Positions 37,701 to 48,265 of a stretch of DNA of 54,294 bases are shown piece by piece; positions within the stretch are counted from its first letter, which is position 1; each line of letters begins with the position of its first letter. The notes under the pieces were generated by a model. That model was not told the origin of the DNA and did no database searches. It worked only from the letters and a program-made list of their open reading frames with translations. The position numbers and the translations under genes were made by a program. Origin of the DNA: Geothermobacter hydrogeniphilus (GTDB lineage: Bacteria; Desulfobacterota; Desulfuromonadia; Desulfuromonadales; Geothermobacteraceae); the NCBI RefSeq assembly GCF_002898515.1, contig NZ_PPFX01000028.1, positions 1 through 54,294 of the forward strand, given 5' to 3'.

Positions 37701-38153
37701 TCAAAAAACCGGTCCGGTGTGATCATGCAGATAACTGTGATCGTAGGTAATCAGGCACTCCGAGACACCTGCCCCCGAAGCCGCTTCCGCCAGGGCCGGG
37801 GTCCATTGATTGCGCTTCGCCAGAGCTGCTTCCGGGGCGGCCAGGGCAATGCGTTCAAACCCGGCCCGCCGACAGACCCGCAACAATTCAGCCAGCAGCC
37901 CCCGCAAGTCCGAATCGCGCTCGGGACAACCGGCGGCCCACCCATGAAAAAGCACCCAGCGGGCGGCAACCTTGTGGTTGCTGCGCACCAGAACCGACCG
38001 GTCGATTGAAAACGAGAGGCCGTAGCCGAGCCGCCGGTTGAGCAGCCCGGCCGGACCATTTAGCATATCACGTCCGTCAAACAGGACCGCGGCCACGACA
38101 TCAACCTCAAGCTGGTCAGGAGGGCAGGCAATCTCCTGGACAACGTCCGTCAT
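37701..38153 (-). CDS. Small protein resembling the M17 aminopeptidase N-domain
   Basis: This 150-residue protein has an unknown function. The N-terminal half (VDVVAAVLFDGRDMLNGPAG, LLNRRLGYGLSFS) and the segment RWVLFHGWAAG with LRGLLAELLRVCRRAGFERIALAAP follow the pattern of the macro-like N-terminal domain of leucyl aminopeptidases. No catalytic M17 domain follows. The start at 38153 lies one base after the nusB stop, so it is co-translated with nusB. The 102-base gap to hom holds no gene. The fold call is by eye. Confidence 0.45.
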   Translation of the reverse strand: MTDVVQEIACPPDQLEVDVVAAVLFDGRDMLNGPAGLLNRRLGYGLSFSIDRSVLVRSNHKVAARWVLFHGWAAGCPERDSDLRGLLAELLRVCRRAGFERIALAAPEAALAKRNQWTPALAEAASGAGVSECLITYDHSYLHDHTGPVF

Positions 38154-38154
38154 A

Positions 38155-38625
38155 TCAGATCTCGCCGGAGCGATCTTTGCCGATGCGATCAAGAATGCCG
38201 TTGATAAAACCGGGGGTTTCCCGCGTGCCGTAACGCTTACCGATTTCTATCGCTTCATTAATCGCGACACTGGTTGGAACATCAGCACAGAAAAGCAGCT
38301 CGTAGGCCCCCATGCGCAACAGGGCGAGATCGACGCGGGACATCCGGTCAAGACTCCAGTTCCGGGAACTGTCCCGTAGCCTTTCATCTATGAACGACAG
38401 CTGTTGATAGGTCCCGGAGGCGATGGCCTCGGCGAACTGGCGAACCTGTTCAGAGGGCTGCCCTTCGGCATCATCCTCGACCGTTTCCCCCAGCAAGTCG
38501 TCCCGAAATCTGAAATTGGTCCAGAACTCATCCAGAATCACGCCGATATCACGCTGCTGGTCAGGAAAACTGTAAATGATTTTGAGCGCGAGTTCCCGCC
38601 CCTGTCGCCTGATACCTTTGGTCAT
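38155..38625 (-). CDS. nusB: Transcription antitermination factor NusB
   Basis: This 156-residue, largely helical protein binds BoxA RNA with NusE (S10) in rRNA antitermination. It begins TKGIRRQGRELALKIIYSFPDQ and shows SRVDLALLRMGAYELLFCADVPTSVAINEAIEIGKRYGTRETPGFINGILDRI. It directly follows ribH (2-base gap), as in many bacteria. Confidence 0.96.
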   Translation of the reverse strand: MTKGIRRQGRELALKIIYSFPDQQRDIGVILDEFWTNFRFRDDLLGETVEDDAEGQPSEQVRQFAEAIASGTYQQLSFIDERLRDSSRNWSLDRMSRVDLALLRMGAYELLFCADVPTSVAINEAIEIGKRYGTRETPGFINGILDRIGKDRSGEI

Positions 38626-38627
38626 GG

Positions 38628-39092
38628 CTACAGCGACTGGCAGAGATTGACCATTTCAATGGCACAAGCCGCCGCCTCGGCACCCTTGTTTCCCGCCTTG
38701 GTCCCGGCACGTTCGACGGCCTGCTCGATGGTATCGGTCGTCAGGACGCCGAAGATGACCGGCATACCGGAATCCAGTCCGACTGAAGCGACCCCCTTGG
38801 AAACTTCGGCACTGACATAATCAAAATGAGGTGTCGCCCCCCGGATCACGGCTCCAAGGCAGACAACGGCGTCATAATGACCTGAATCGACCATTTTCCG
38901 GGCCACCAGGGGAATTTCAAAAGCACCGGGCACTTTGACAACAGTCAAATCATGCTCTTCGGCACCATGACGCCGCAGGGTGTCGACAGCGCCTTCCAGC
39001 AGGCGATCACAGATAAAACTGTTGAACCGGCTGACGATCAGACCGACCTTGATTCCCTTGGCCTGCATGGCCCCTTCAATTATTTTCGGCAT
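38628..39092 (-). CDS. ribH: 6,7-dimethyl-8-ribityllumazine synthase
   Basis: This 154-residue enzyme condenses 3,4-dihydroxybutanone 4-phosphate with the ribitylaminopyrimidine. It shows [41 protein letters not shown] and [15 protein letters not shown] with the catalytic His. Length is normal. It lies between ribBA and nusB. Confidence 0.97.
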   Translation of the reverse strand: MPKIIEGAMQAKGIKVGLIVSRFNSFICDRLLEGAVDTLRRHGAEEHDLTVVKVPGAFEIPLVARKMVDSGHYDAVVCLGAVIRGATPHFDYVSAEVSKGVASVGLDSGMPVIFGVLTTDTIEQAVERAGTKAGNKGAEAAACAIEMVNLCQSL

Positions 39093-39155
39093 AAATCCGC
39101 TCCCTCTTGATCCGACCCGGGACGCACTTCGGATCGGCGTTGGTGGGTTTCCAGT

Positions 39156-40361
39156 TTACAAATTTTCCAGCAGATGTCCCATCTTTTCCCGCTTGGTCTT
39201 CAGGTATCTGCGGTTGGCATCGGTGGGCTCGGCCTGGACCGGAACCCGTTCGACAATTTCAAGGCCGTAACCTTCCAGACCGACAATTTTCTTCGGATTG
39301 TTGGTCATCAGCCTGATCTTGCGGATACCGAGTTCCGACAGAATCTGCGCCCCGATGCCGTAGTCGCGCAGATCAGCCTTGAATCCCAGCTTCTCATTCG
39401 CCTCAACGGTATCGCACCCCTGGTCCTGAAGGGCGTAGGCTTTCAGCTTGTTGATCAGTCCGATGCCGCGGCCTTCCTGGCGCATGTAGAGGATGACGCC
39501 GACGCCCTCCGCATTGATCTGGCTCATGGCGGCATGCAACTGGTCCCCGCAATCACAGCGCTGGGAACCGAAAACATCTCCGGTCAGACATTCGGAATGA
39601 ACCCGTACCATGATCGGTTTGTCGGGATCGATCTCCCCCTTGACCAGGGCGAGATGGTTCAGATGATCAACATCATTTTCGTAGGCAATGGCTTTGAACT
39701 CACCACCAAACGGGGTCGGCAGGACGGTTTCAGCCGCGCGGCGGACCAGCAGTTCCTTGCGCATCCGGTAGGCGACGAGGTCGGCGATGGTGACAATTTT
39801 AAGGTCGTGCTCGGCCGCGAATTCAGTCAACTGAGGCATCCGCGCCATGGAGCCGTCCTCGTTCATGATCTCACAGATGACACCGGCAGGTTTCAATCCG
39901 GCCAGGCGCGCCAGGTCCACCGAACCTTCGGTCTGTCCGGCCCGAACCAGGGTCCCGCCCTTCTTGGCGCGCAACGGGAAAATATGCCCGGGACGCGCCA
40001 GGTCACGCGGACCTGTGTCATCGGCAATCGCGACCTGAACGGTGTGGGCTCGGTCAGCGGCGGAAATGCCGGTGCTGACGCCTCGCCTCGCCTCGATCGA
40101 AATCGTGAACGCGGTACCGAAGGACGAGGTGTTTTCCTGCACCATCAGCGGGAGTTCAAGATAATCGGCACGCTCTTCGGTCAGAGAGAGACAGATCAGG
40201 CCGCGACCGAACTTGGCCATGAAATTGATCGCTTCCGGAGTCACTTTCTCGGCAGCGAGGGTCAGATCGCCTTCATTTTCGCGATCCTCGTCATCGACCA
40301 GAATCACCATTTTACCCTGACGGATATCGTCAAGGGCGGCTTCGATTTTTGCAATAGGCAT
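39156..40361 (-). CDS. ribBA: Bifunctional RibBA (DHBP synthase / GTP cyclohydrolase II)
   Basis: This 401-residue protein supplies both precursors of riboflavin. The N-terminal RibB half (about 1-200) has [20 protein letters not shown], the acidic metal loop. The C-terminal RibA half has the zinc-binding [20 protein letters not shown] (C-x10-C-x-C) and [13 protein letters not shown]. Both active sites look intact, so this is not one of the fusions with a dead RibA half. It lies between ribE and ribH. Confidence 0.97.
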   Translation of the reverse strand: MPIAKIEAALDDIRQGKMVILVDDEDRENEGDLTLAAEKVTPEAINFMAKFGRGLICLSLTEERADYLELPLMVQENTSSFGTAFTISIEARRGVSTGISAADRAHTVQVAIADDTGPRDLARPGHIFPLRAKKGGTLVRAGQTEGSVDLARLAGLKPAGVICEIMNEDGSMARMPQLTEFAAEHDLKIVTIADLVAYRMRKELLVRRAAETVLPTPFGGEFKAIAYENDVDHLNHLALVKGEIDPDKPIMVRVHSECLTGDVFGSQRCDCGDQLHAAMSQINAEGVGVILYMRQEGRGIGLINKLKAYALQDQGCDTVEANEKLGFKADLRDYGIGAQILSELGIRKIRLMTNNPKKIVGLEGYGLEIVERVPVQAEPTDANRRYLKTKREKMGHLLENL

Positions 40362-40395
40362 AGCGTATTAATCCTTAAGGTAAAATCGAGATATT

Positions 40396-41046
40396 TTACA
40401 TAAAGCCGTTTCTGGCAAGGAACTCCAGGCTCAGCGATTTCTTTTCCGATTGGCCGTCGCGACCGTCCAGCAGGCGCGCGACATATTTTCCGAGCAGGTC
40501 GGTTTCGATGTTAGCCACCACCCCCGGCCGACAGTCGACCAGAGTCGTGCGAGCAAGGGTATGAGGGATGATGGCCACCGCGAATCCGCTGTCGCTCACC
40601 TGGTTGACGGTCAGGCTGATGCCGTCGATGGCGACCGACCCTTTCTCGACAACAAAGCGCAGACTCGGAGATTCCATCTGCCATTGCAGAATTTCGGCGT
40701 TGCCGGAACGCTGCCTCGATTGCAGGGTGGCCGTGGCATCGATATGGCCGGAAACGATATGCCCACCGAGCCTGCCGCCAAGCTGCAGAGCCCGTTCAAG
40801 ATTGACCCTCCGCCCGGGCTGAAGGTCACCGAGATTGGTCCGTTGCAGGGTTTCGGGTGACACATCGGCGGTGAAATCGGCCGTCCCGACAGCCACCACG
40901 GTCAGGCAGGCTCCATTGACGGCGACACTCTCCCCGAGGACCAGTTCGTTAACCGGCAAACCGGTGGTAATCGTCAATCGACACTCCGTCGCACCCCGCT
41001 GCAGCGAACGGACGATTCCGACATCTTCTATCAGGCCGGTGAACAT
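40396..41046 (-). CDS. ribE: Riboflavin synthase alpha chain
   Basis: This 216-residue protein is made of two similar lumazine-binding barrels, starting MFTGLIEDVGIV (the family signature) with the second repeat from about residue 98 (GGHIVSGHIDATA). It dismutates two lumazines to riboflavin. Its start overlaps the ribD end by 16 bases, so translation is coupled. No FMN riboswitch is visible upstream of it or of ribD. Confidence 0.96.
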   Translation of the reverse strand: MFTGLIEDVGIVRSLQRGATECRLTITTGLPVNELVLGESVAVNGACLTVVAVGTADFTADVSPETLQRTNLGDLQPGRRVNLERALQLGGRLGGHIVSGHIDATATLQSRQRSGNAEILQWQMESPSLRFVVEKGSVAIDGISLTVNQVSDSGFAVAIIPHTLARTTLVDCRPGVVANIETDLLGKYVARLLDGRDGQSEKKSLSLEFLARNGFM

Positions 41047-42146
41047 CGAAGCACCTCTCCCTCGACCAGCAGGTCATCGCCCATCCCGGAAACCTTCAGT
41101 GGACCCAATTTCCGTGCTGCTGCCAGTTGCCCGATACCATGACCGCTGAAAATGTCCTTGCCGTCACTGCCGCCGAACAACATCGGGGCCACATAAAGCC
41201 GCACCCGGTCGATGATATCAGCATTGAACGCGCCCTGGTTGAGAATAGCGCCGCCCTCAAGCAACAGGTGCATAATGTCCATCTTGCCAAGATGACGCAG
41301 CAGATCCTGCAAATCAACCCCCTGCCCTTCTATCTCGTTGCAGACAAGCACCCGGGCCCCGGCATTCTCAAGTGCCCTGACGCGATCCGAATCAGCCTGT
41401 GGCGTTGTCGCGATAACAACACCACTGTCGGAGGAACGGTTGATAACCGCAGCTTCAACCGGCGTCCGCAGACGGGAGTCGACCACCACCCGCAAGGGGT
41501 CATGTCCATCACCACCCGGCAATCTGGTCGTCAGACGGGGGTTGTCACGCAGGACAGTACCGACCCCGACCATGATGGCATCGACCCGGTCGCGCAGGCG
41601 ATGGACATCGGCCCGGCTCTGCTCGCCGGAAATCCATTGTGATTCACCTTGGCAGGTCGCCGTCTTACCGTCGAGAGTCACTGCGGCCTTAAGCGTAACC
41701 AGAGGGCGCCCGATTGACATGTGCATGGAAAAAGGGGCGATCAGCCAACGACAGTCATCTCCCAGCAACCCGGATTCGACCTCAACCCCGGCCGCCCGCA
41801 GCAACGCGACACCTCGTCCGTCAACCCGCGGGTTGGGATCGCCGGCCCCGATCCAGACCTTTTTCACCCCGGAGCAGATCAACGCCTCGGCGCAGGGACC
41901 GGTACGGCCGGTGTGGGAACAGGGCTCAAGAGTGACATAGACATCTGCGCCACGGGCCTCTTCCCCGGCCTGCCGGAGGGCGAAGATTTCGGCATGGGGT
42001 CTGCCGGCGGCGGGATGGAACCCCTCACCTACGATCCGCCCGTCTTTGACGATCACCGCGCCGACGGGGGGATTCGGGCGGGTCCGTCCCTCCCCTTTTT
42101 TTGCCAGGGCGAGAGCCCGCCGCATATAGTCTTCTGGCGTGTTCAT
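41031..42146 (-). CDS. ribD: Riboflavin biosynthesis deaminase/reductase RibD
   Basis: This 371-residue bifunctional enzyme has an N-terminal zinc deaminase (GRPHAEIFALRQAGEEARGADVYVTLEPCSHTGRTGPCAEALI; His, Glu and two Cys ligands). A C-terminal reductase follows (VTLKAAVTLDGKTA, VGVGTVLRDNPRLTTRLP, LLLEGGAILNQGAF). It works on the ribosylaminopyrimidine before RibH. It follows nrdR by 25 bases. Confidence 0.96.
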   Translation of the reverse strand: MNTPEDYMRRALALAKKGEGRTRPNPPVGAVIVKDGRIVGEGFHPAAGRPHAEIFALRQAGEEARGADVYVTLEPCSHTGRTGPCAEALICSGVKKVWIGAGDPNPRVDGRGVALLRAAGVEVESGLLGDDCRWLIAPFSMHMSIGRPLVTLKAAVTLDGKTATCQGESQWISGEQSRADVHRLRDRVDAIMVGVGTVLRDNPRLTTRLPGGDGHDPLRVVVDSRLRTPVEAAVINRSSDSGVVIATTPQADSDRVRALENAGARVLVCNEIEGQGVDLQDLLRHLGKMDIMHLLLEGGAILNQGAFNADIIDRVRLYVAPMLFGGSDGKDIFSGHGIGQLAAARKLGPLKVSGMGDDLLVEGEVLRCSPA

Positions 42147-42171
42147 GGAACGCCTGTTCTAACCGGAAATT

Positions 42172-42651
42172 TCAACCGGGTTGCCGGCCGCCCTTTTCGT
42201 CCTGCGCCAACAGGTCCTTCAGTTCGGCCATAAATTCATTGATATCCTTGAATTGCCGATAGACCGAGGCAAAACGCACATAGGCGACCTCATCCATGTC
42301 GTGCAGGGACGCCATCACCTCGGTACCGATCCGACTGGCATCGATTTCCTTTTCGCCGCTCTCCTGCAGACGCAACTCAAGCTGGTCGACGGCATGCTCA
42401 ATGGTGGAAATGGAAACCGGACGTTTCTCACAGGCGCGCTGCATACCGGCAATAATCTTGGTCCGGTCAAAAGGCTCGCGCCGACCGTCCTTCTTGATCA
42501 CCAGCGGCAGCGTTTCCTCGACCCGTTCATAGGTCGTGAACCGTTTACTGCAGTCTCCGCATTCGCGACGGCGACGGATATTATTGCCTTCTTTCCCGAG
42601 CCGTGAATCAACGACCCGGGTATCGGCAAAGCCGCAAAAAGGGCATTTCAT
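42172..42651 (-). CDS. nrdR: Transcriptional repressor NrdR
   Basis: This 159-residue zinc-ribbon and ATP-cone protein represses ribonucleotide reductase genes according to dATP/ATP state. The ribbon is [17 protein letters not shown] with [19 protein letters not shown]. The cone begins [31 protein letters not shown]. Its start overlaps the preceding deaminase stop by four bases. NrdR commonly sits next to ribD or glyA, as here. Confidence 0.97.
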   Translation of the reverse strand: MKCPFCGFADTRVVDSRLGKEGNNIRRRRECGDCSKRFTTYERVEETLPLVIKKDGRREPFDRTKIIAGMQRACEKRPVSISTIEHAVDQLELRLQESGEKEIDASRIGTEVMASLHDMDEVAYVRFASVYRQFKDINEFMAELKDLLAQDEKGGRQPG

Positions 42652-43121
42652 CGCTGATCCTCCTGGTCCGGGTTATCGTTCTCAAGGATTTCGAAGCGGA
42701 TGCCGGCCTCGCTCAACATGTCGAGTGAAAGCTGGTCCGGGTAACCGACCTGATAGACGATCTGACGAATCCCGGCATTGATCAGCATCTTCGAACAGAT
42801 AATACACGGCGAGTGAGTGCAGTACAGAGTGGCACCGTCGATATTGATGCCATGCCTTGCGGCCTGAATGATCGCATTCTGTTCAGCATGCAGGCCGCGA
42901 CAAAGTTCATGACGCTCCCCGGACGGGACCTTGAGCTGTTCCCGCAGGCAACCGGTGACCGAGCAGTGAGTAATTCCGGAGGGTGTGCCGTTGTAACCGG
43001 TGGCAAGGATATTTTTTCCCTTCACCATCACCGCCCCGACCTGGCGCCGCAGGCAGGTCGAGCGGCTGGCCACCAGGGTGGCGATGTCCATGAAATACTG
43101 ATCCCAGCTCGGCCGCTGCAT
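42648..43121 (-). CDS. dCMP deaminase (ComEB-like)
   Basis: This 157-residue zinc-dependent deaminase has [16 protein letters not shown] (His and Glu) and [17 protein letters not shown] (Cys-x2-Cys). An extra Cys/His set ([14 protein letters not shown] and the CRGLHAE Cys) is typical of deoxycytidylate deaminases. Making dUMP for thymidylate synthesis fits the neighbours glyA (folate C1 supply) and nrdR (dNTP control). It starts three bases after the glyA stop. Confidence 0.9.
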   Translation of the reverse strand: MQRPSWDQYFMDIATLVASRSTCLRRQVGAVMVKGKNILATGYNGTPSGITHCSVTGCLREQLKVPSGERHELCRGLHAEQNAIIQAARHGINIDGATLYCTHSPCIICSKMLINAGIRQIVYQVGYPDQLSLDMLSEAGIRFEILENDNPDQEDQR

Positions 43122-43124
43122 CGT

Positions 43125-44375
43125 TTATTTCAGTCGATGAGCATAGAGCGGGAACCGCTGACAGAGTTCACGAACCTGCTGCCGGATCTTGGCAAGCTTT
43201 GTCGCGTTGTCAACATTCTGCAGCGCGGCGGCGATCCACTCGCCGACCTGAACCATGTCTGCCTCTTTCAACCCGCGGGTGGTGGTCGCCGGAGTGCCGA
43301 TACGGATGCCGCTGGTCACAAACGGGGACCGGGTATCGAAGGGAACCGCATTCTTGTTGACGGTGATGCCGGCTGTTTCCAGAGCCGCCTCGGCAACCTT
43401 TCCGGTAAGCTCCGTGCCGCTGAAATCGAGCAGCATCAGATGATTATCGGTGCCCCCGGACACCAGGTTGAAGCCATGCGACACCAGGGTTTCGGCCAAG
43501 ACTCGGGCATTCTTCACCACCTGCACCGCGTAGTTCTTGAATTCGGGCTGCAGGGCCTCCTTGAAGGCCACCGCCTTGGCGGCGATGACATGCATCAACG
43601 GGCCGCCCTGGATCCCGGGGAAAATATTACTGTTGAGTTTTTTGCCCCATTCCTCGGTACAGAGAATCAGGCCGCCGCGCGGGCCGCGCAGAGTTTTATG
43701 GGTCGTCGACGTAACGAACTCGGCGTAAGGGACCGGGTTGGGATGCTCGCCGGCGGCAACCAGACCGGCAATATGCGCCATGTCAACCATGACAACGGCA
43801 CCGACCTTGTCGGCAATGGTTCTGAAGGCCTTAAAATCGATGGTTCGCGGATAGGCACTGGCACCGACAACAATCATTTTCGGCTTGTGTTCAAGGGCCA
43901 GCTGCTCGACTTCTTCGTAGTCGATGGTCCCGGTCTCGCGTTTAACGCCGTAGGGAACGATATTGTACAGCTTGCCGGAAAAATTGACCGGTGAACCGTG
44001 GGTCAGGTGTCCGCCATGGGCCAGGTTCATCCCGAGGACCGTGTCTCCCGGCTGGCAGACCGCCATGTAGACCGCCATATTGGCCTGGGAACCGGAATGG
44101 GGCTGAACATTGGCGTGCTCGGCACCGAACAGTTCCCTGGCGCGATCAATGGCCAACTGCTCCGCAACATCGACAAATTCGCAGCCACCATAATAACGCT
44201 TGGCGGGATAGCCTTCTGCGTACTTGTTGGTCAGAACGGAACCCTGAGCTTCCAGGATATTTTCACTGACGAAGTTTTCCGAAGCGATGAATTCGAGGCT
44301 GTATTCCTGGCGCTCGGTTTCTTTGCGGATGGCTTCGGCAATTTCACTATCGAACAGATTGAGCTGATCAGACAT
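43125..44375 (-). CDS. glyA: Serine hydroxymethyltransferase
   Basis: This 416-residue PLP enzyme interconverts serine and glycine with tetrahydrofolate. It shows [30 protein letters not shown] and [39 protein letters not shown] with the PLP lysine in TTHKT. The ATG at 44375 gives the standard N-terminus [12 protein letters not shown]; the longer frame from 44612 was rejected because it runs into rpiB. It is separated from rpiB by a terminator-like hairpin. Confidence 0.97.
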   Translation of the reverse strand: MSDQLNLFDSEIAEAIRKETERQEYSLEFIASENFVSENILEAQGSVLTNKYAEGYPAKRYYGGCEFVDVAEQLAIDRARELFGAEHANVQPHSGSQANMAVYMAVCQPGDTVLGMNLAHGGHLTHGSPVNFSGKLYNIVPYGVKRETGTIDYEEVEQLALEHKPKMIVVGASAYPRTIDFKAFRTIADKVGAVVMVDMAHIAGLVAAGEHPNPVPYAEFVTSTTHKTLRGPRGGLILCTEEWGKKLNSNIFPGIQGGPLMHVIAAKAVAFKEALQPEFKNYAVQVVKNARVLAETLVSHGFNLVSGGTDNHLMLLDFSGTELTGKVAEAALETAGITVNKNAVPFDTRSPFVTSGIRIGTPATTTRGLKEADMVQVGEWIAAALQNVDNATKLAKIRQQVRELCQRFPLYAHRLK

Positions 44376-44440
44376 TGTCTCTCGGTCTCCGGCTGGGCTG
44401 GATTTAATTCTGAACCAGGGAGTCGCGACTGATTCAGATT

Positions 44441-44472
44441 CAACAAATCGGGCAGGCGTTGCAGCCTGCCCG
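44441..44472 (-). terminator. Hairpin between rpiB and glyA
   Basis: On the minus strand CGGGCAGGC, a loop of six bases and GCCTGCCCG are followed by ATTTGTTG. It is GC-rich, with a poor T run, seven bases after the rpiB stop. It may reduce, not stop, read-through into glyA. Confidence 0.6.
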
Positions 44473-44478
44473 GGTCGG

Positions 44479-44940
44479 TCATTCCGGTGAAGACTCACCG
44501 CGTAAACGTTTTTCAAGCTGCGCGATCTTGTCGAGCCGGCGCTGGTGCCGACCGGCCTCGAACTTGATGTCAAGCCAGGTTTCAACCATTTCAAGGGCCT
44601 GGTCCACATCAAGGACCCTGCCTCCCATCACCAGGACATTGGCGTTATTATGTTCCTTGGCCATGCGGGCGGTAAAGTTGTCGGTTACCAGCGCGGCACG
44701 AACCCCGGGAAATTTGTTGGCGACAATCGACATCCCGATGCCGGTTCCGCAGATCAGAATCCCGCGTTGCGCCTCACCGCAACTGACCAGTGTCGCAACC
44801 TTTTCGCCAAAATCAGGATAATCAACCGACGCATCGCCATTGGTTCCGAGATCCTGAACCTCGATCCCCCGCCGCTGCAGATAATCAAAGATCGCCTGCT
44901 TCAGCTCCAGGCCGCCATGGTCACTGGCAATGACAAACAT
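44479..44940 (-). CDS. rpiB: Ribose-5-phosphate isomerase B
   Basis: This enzyme of about 153 residues interconverts ribose 5-phosphate and ribulose 5-phosphate, the precursor of the RibB reaction. It shows [32 protein letters not shown] and the catalytic [24 protein letters not shown]. Two adjacent ATGs (44943, 44940) overlap the fabF stop; the second is better spaced from AAGG and matches the family N-terminus. Confidence 0.94.
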   Translation of the reverse strand: MFVIASDHGGLELKQAIFDYLQRRGIEVQDLGTNGDASVDYPDFGEKVATLVSCGEAQRGILICGTGIGMSIVANKFPGVRAALVTDNFTARMAKEHNNANVLVMGGRVLDVDQALEMVETWLDIKFEAGRHQRRLDKIAQLEKRLRGESSPE

Positions 44941-46175
44941 CATTCAGCCTTTTTCAGCAGCAGCGTGGCATTGGTCCCGCCAAAACCGAAGGAATTGCTC
45001 AACCCGGCCCTGACCCTGGTCTCGCGCGCCTGGTTGGGAACATAATCGAGATCACATTCCGGATCTGGCTCGTCGTAGTTGATGGTCGGCGGCACCACCC
45101 CGCGATCGATGCTGAGGGCAAGATAAACCGCTTCAAGACCGCCTGCGGCACCGAGGGCATGACCGGTCATGCTTTTGGTGGAACTGATCATAAGCTTCCG
45201 GGCATGGTCACCGAAAACAGATTTAATCGCCATGGTCTCATAGAGGTCGTTGAAATGGGTCGAGGTTCCATGGGCATTGATGTAATCAATCTCTTCGGGA
45301 TTGATCCCGGAATTGCCGACCGCCATCTTCATGCAGCGCGCGGCCCCCTCACCACCGGGGGCCGGTGCCGTCAGGTGGTAAGCGTCACCGGACATGCCAT
45401 AGCCGGCAACCTCGGCATAGATGTGCGCCCCTCGTTTTCTGGCCGCCTCGTACTCTTCAAGCACCAGGATCCCCGCGCCTTCCGCCATGACGAAACCATC
45501 GCGGTTCTTTTCGAACGGCCGGCTGGCGGCGGTCGGGTCATCGTTACGGGTCGACAGGGCCTTCATGACATTGAAACCGGCAATCCCCAGGGCGGAGATG
45601 GTTCCCTCGCAACCGCCGGTAATCATGGCGTCGGCGTCGCCCCGTTGAATCAGTCGGTAGGCATCGCCGATGGAGTGTGTGCCGGTAGCGCAGGCGGAGA
45701 CAGTCGACAGGTTGGGTCCCTTGGCGCCGGTACGCATGGAAACAAAACCGGGGGCGAGGTTGATGATCAGCATCGGGATGAAGAAGGGGGATACTTTCCG
45801 GTAGCCTCCTTCAAGCATCGCCTTGTGATATTTTTCAATTGTCGGCAGCCCCCCCAGGCCGGCTCCGATCTGCACCCCTACCCGTTCGGCGTTATCATCG
45901 TTAATCTCCAGTCCGGAGTCGGCCACGGCCATATCGGCGGCTGCAACGGCGTACTGGATGAACAGGTCCATTTTACGCTGTTCTTTTTTTTCGATAAAGT
46001 CGCCGGGATTGAAATCCTTGACCTCACCGGCAATCCGGGTCGGCAGATTCGAAGCATCAAAATGCGTGATCGGACCGATGCCGGACACACCACGGGTTAC
46101 AGCATCCCAATTGCTCTCCAAACCGGTCCCCAATGGCGAAATGATGCCCATACCGGTAATAACGACTCTACGCAT
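44940..46175 (-). CDS. fabF: 3-oxoacyl-ACP synthase II
   Basis: This 411-residue elongation enzyme of fatty acid synthesis has [16 protein letters not shown], the active-site Cys in [15 protein letters not shown], and the two histidines in [11 protein letters not shown] and [12 protein letters not shown]. The ATG at 46175 gives the family N-terminus; a start at 46223 was rejected. It follows acpP after a 116-base gap with a strong hairpin. Confidence 0.97.
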   Translation of the reverse strand: MRRVVITGMGIISPLGTGLESNWDAVTRGVSGIGPITHFDASNLPTRIAGEVKDFNPGDFIEKKEQRKMDLFIQYAVAAADMAVADSGLEINDDNAERVGVQIGAGLGGLPTIEKYHKAMLEGGYRKVSPFFIPMLIINLAPGFVSMRTGAKGPNLSTVSACATGTHSIGDAYRLIQRGDADAMITGGCEGTISALGIAGFNVMKALSTRNDDPTAASRPFEKNRDGFVMAEGAGILVLEEYEAARKRGAHIYAEVAGYGMSGDAYHLTAPAPGGEGAARCMKMAVGNSGINPEEIDYINAHGTSTHFNDLYETMAIKSVFGDHARKLMISSTKSMTGHALGAAGGLEAVYLALSIDRGVVPPTINYDEPDPECDLDYVPNQARETRVRAGLSNSFGFGGTNATLLLKKAE

Positions 46176-46251
46176 AAGCTCTACAAGCCTCCAACTCAAA
46201 TGGGTCAGACATTCGGCCCCCATGATGACAACCGGGCAGCCGCATGTTGCT

Positions 46252-46281
46252 CATGGGGGGAAGGATGACCTTCCCCCCATG
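46252..46281 (-). promoter_or_regulatory. Strong hairpin between acpP and fabF
   Basis: A perfect 13-bp stem, CATGGGGGGAAGG / CCTTCCCCCCATG, encloses a 4-base loop, eleven bases after the acpP stop. No T run follows on the minus strand. It could protect the 3' end of a processed acpP message or act as a partial terminator. Either would raise acpP over fabF, as the high demand for acyl carrier protein requires. Confidence 0.65.
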
Positions 46282-46291
46282 TTGACTGGAT

Positions 46292-46525
46292 TCAGGAATT
46301 CTCGCTGATATAGGTGACGGCGTCCTGAACTTTCTGAATTTTTTCGGCATCTTCGTCGGAGATCTCGATATCAAACTCCTCCTCCAGAGCCATGACCAAC
46401 TCCACGGTGTCGAGGGAATCGGCCCCCAGATCATCCATGAAAGCCGCTTCCAGGGTGACCTGGGCCTCATCAACACCCAACTGCTCAGCGACAATCTGTT
46501 TAACGCGTTCTTCTACAGTAGCCAT
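46292..46525 (-). CDS. acpP: Acyl carrier protein
   Basis: This 77-residue acidic carrier has the phosphopantetheine serine in [13 protein letters not shown] (about residue 37). It carries growing acyl chains between the Fab enzymes and to PlsX. It lies between fabG and fabF, the standard order. Confidence 0.98.
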   Translation of the reverse strand: MATVEERVKQIVAEQLGVDEAQVTLEAAFMDDLGADSLDTVELVMALEEEFDIEISDEDAEKIQKVQDAVTYISENS

Positions 46526-46574
46526 TTCTTGTCTACCTCCTTGTTTTATGTCGGTGGCCTGGCACCGAACCTGT

Positions 46575-47312
46575 TTACATGTACATGCCGCCGTTCACGC
46601 TCAGAACCTGGCCGGTGATATAACCGGCCGCTTCCGAGGCAAGAAAGACAACGGCATTGGCCACATCTTCCGGGTTTCCGATTCGTCCGAGAGGGATCTG
46701 CCCCACCAGTTCCTCGCGAGCCTTGTCATCAAGAACCTCCGTCATCGAGGTAACGATAAAACCGGGGGCGACGACGTTGACCGTAATATTGCGTTTCGCC
46801 AGTTCCCTGGCGTTGGATTTCGTCAGACCGATCAATCCGGCCTTGCTGGCGCAATAATTGGCCTGGCCGGGGTTCCCCATCTCGCCGACAACGGAACTGA
46901 TGTTGATGATCCGGCCATAACGCTGCCGGGTCATGATCTTGGCCACAGCGCGGGTCAGCATGAAGCTGCCCTTGAGATTGGCATCCAGAACGGCGTCCCA
47001 GTCTTCATCCTTCATACGCAGTAAAAGACCGTCACGCGTCAGGCCGGCATTGTTGACCAGTATATCGAGACGTGAAAAATGTTCACGCGCTTCGTTGACC
47101 ATCCGATTGACATCTTCGCCGCAACTGACGTCACCGGTCACGACAAGAACCTCTGCACCAAGTTTTTCGATCTCATCGGCAACGCCCTTGAGGGCGCTGC
47201 GATCTCGACCGGCCGCAACGATTCGGCATCCCCGGGCGGCAAGCGCCAGGCAGATGGCCCGGCCGATGCCGCGTGAAGCTCCGGTTACCAGAGCAACCTT
47301 ATCAGCTGGCAT
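46575..47312 (-). CDS. fabG: 3-oxoacyl-ACP reductase
   Basis: This 245-residue short-chain dehydrogenase has the NADPH loop [20 protein letters not shown], the [15 protein letters not shown] segment, catalytic Ser in [11 protein letters not shown], and YxxxK in YCASKAGL. It ends [15 protein letters not shown]. It lies between fabD and acpP. Confidence 0.97.
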   Translation of the reverse strand: MPADKVALVTGASRGIGRAICLALAARGCRIVAAGRDRSALKGVADEIEKLGAEVLVVTGDVSCGEDVNRMVNEAREHFSRLDILVNNAGLTRDGLLLRMKDEDWDAVLDANLKGSFMLTRAVAKIMTRQRYGRIINISSVVGEMGNPGQANYCASKAGLIGLTKSNARELAKRNITVNVVAPGFIVTSMTEVLDDKAREELVGQIPLGRIGNPEDVANAVVFLASEAAGYITGQVLSVNGGMYM

Positions 47313-47325
47313 GGTCCCGTCTCCC

Positions 47326-48243
47326 TTAATTCAACTTTTCAATATCAGCGGCCACGGCCAGATTCTGAATCCGGCTGCCCCGCGCCATGCGCTTGACCAA
47401 ACCGGAAAGAACCTTGCCGGGGCCGATCTCGATAAAATGATCAACACCCGACTCAACCATCCGTGTCACGGATTCTTCCCATCGCACAGGGGCGCACACC
47501 TGCCGGACAAGAAGGTCCTTGACCCGCTCACTTTCCCGGTTGGGGAGTGCCTCTACATTGGACACCACCGGCACATTGAGTTCACCGACCTGTATGGGTT
47601 CGAGAACCCGGGCCAGCTGGTCGGCCGCCGGCTGCATCAGTGAACAGTGAAAAGGGGCGCTGACCGGCAGAGACATGGCCCGCTTGGCCCCCCCGGCCTT
47701 GGCCAGATCGGTCGCCCGGGCAACCGCCTCGGCATGTCCGGCGATAACCACCTGACCGGGGCTGTTGTAATTCGCCGGCGAGACAACGTCACCGTCGGCA
47801 GCCTGCCGGCAAACCTGCGCGAGCGACTCGGCATCGAGGCCGATAATGGCCGCCATGGCACCCTGCCCGACCGGAACCGCCTGCTGCATGAAGCGACCAC
47901 GCTGCCGGACGATCTTCACGGCATCGGCGAACTGCAGCGCCCCGGAACAGACCAGGGCGGAATATTCGCCCAGGGAATGCCCGGCGGCATAATCAGGCCG
48001 CAGGTCGCTGACTTCCTGCAACACCCGCAATGCAGCGACGCTGTGAGTCAGGATAGCGGGCTGGGTATTCTCCGTCAGTTGCAGGTCCTCATCGGGGCCA
48101 TTGAAGCAGAGCGCGGCCAGATCAAACCCGAGAGCATCATTGGCCTCTTCGAAAACATCCCTGGCGACCTTGAAATCAGAGGCCAGGTCCTTGCCCATGC
48201 CGGCGGCCTGAGAACCCTGACCGGGAAAAAGAAATGCGATCAT
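47326..48243 (-). CDS. fabD: Malonyl-CoA:ACP transacylase
   Basis: This 305-residue enzyme loads malonyl onto ACP. It shows FLFPGQGSQAAGMGKDL, the nucleophile in AGHSLGEYSALVCSG, and the His in LPVSAPFHCSLM. It lies between fabH and fabG. Confidence 0.97.
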   Translation of the reverse strand: MIAFLFPGQGSQAAGMGKDLASDFKVARDVFEEANDALGFDLAALCFNGPDEDLQLTENTQPAILTHSVAALRVLQEVSDLRPDYAAGHSLGEYSALVCSGALQFADAVKIVRQRGRFMQQAVPVGQGAMAAIIGLDAESLAQVCRQAADGDVVSPANYNSPGQVVIAGHAEAVARATDLAKAGGAKRAMSLPVSAPFHCSLMQPAADQLARVLEPIQVGELNVPVVSNVEALPNRESERVKDLLVRQVCAPVRWEESVTRMVESGVDHFIEIGPGKVLSGLVKRMARGSRIQNLAVAADIEKLN

Positions 48244-48265
48244 CGTTCAGTCCCAAAGTAGATTG

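Noticed and set aside
42147-42171. FMN riboswitch upstream of ribD
   Set aside because: Only 25 bases separate nrdR and ribD and none of the conserved FMN-aptamer strings were found there or before ribE, ribBA or ribH.
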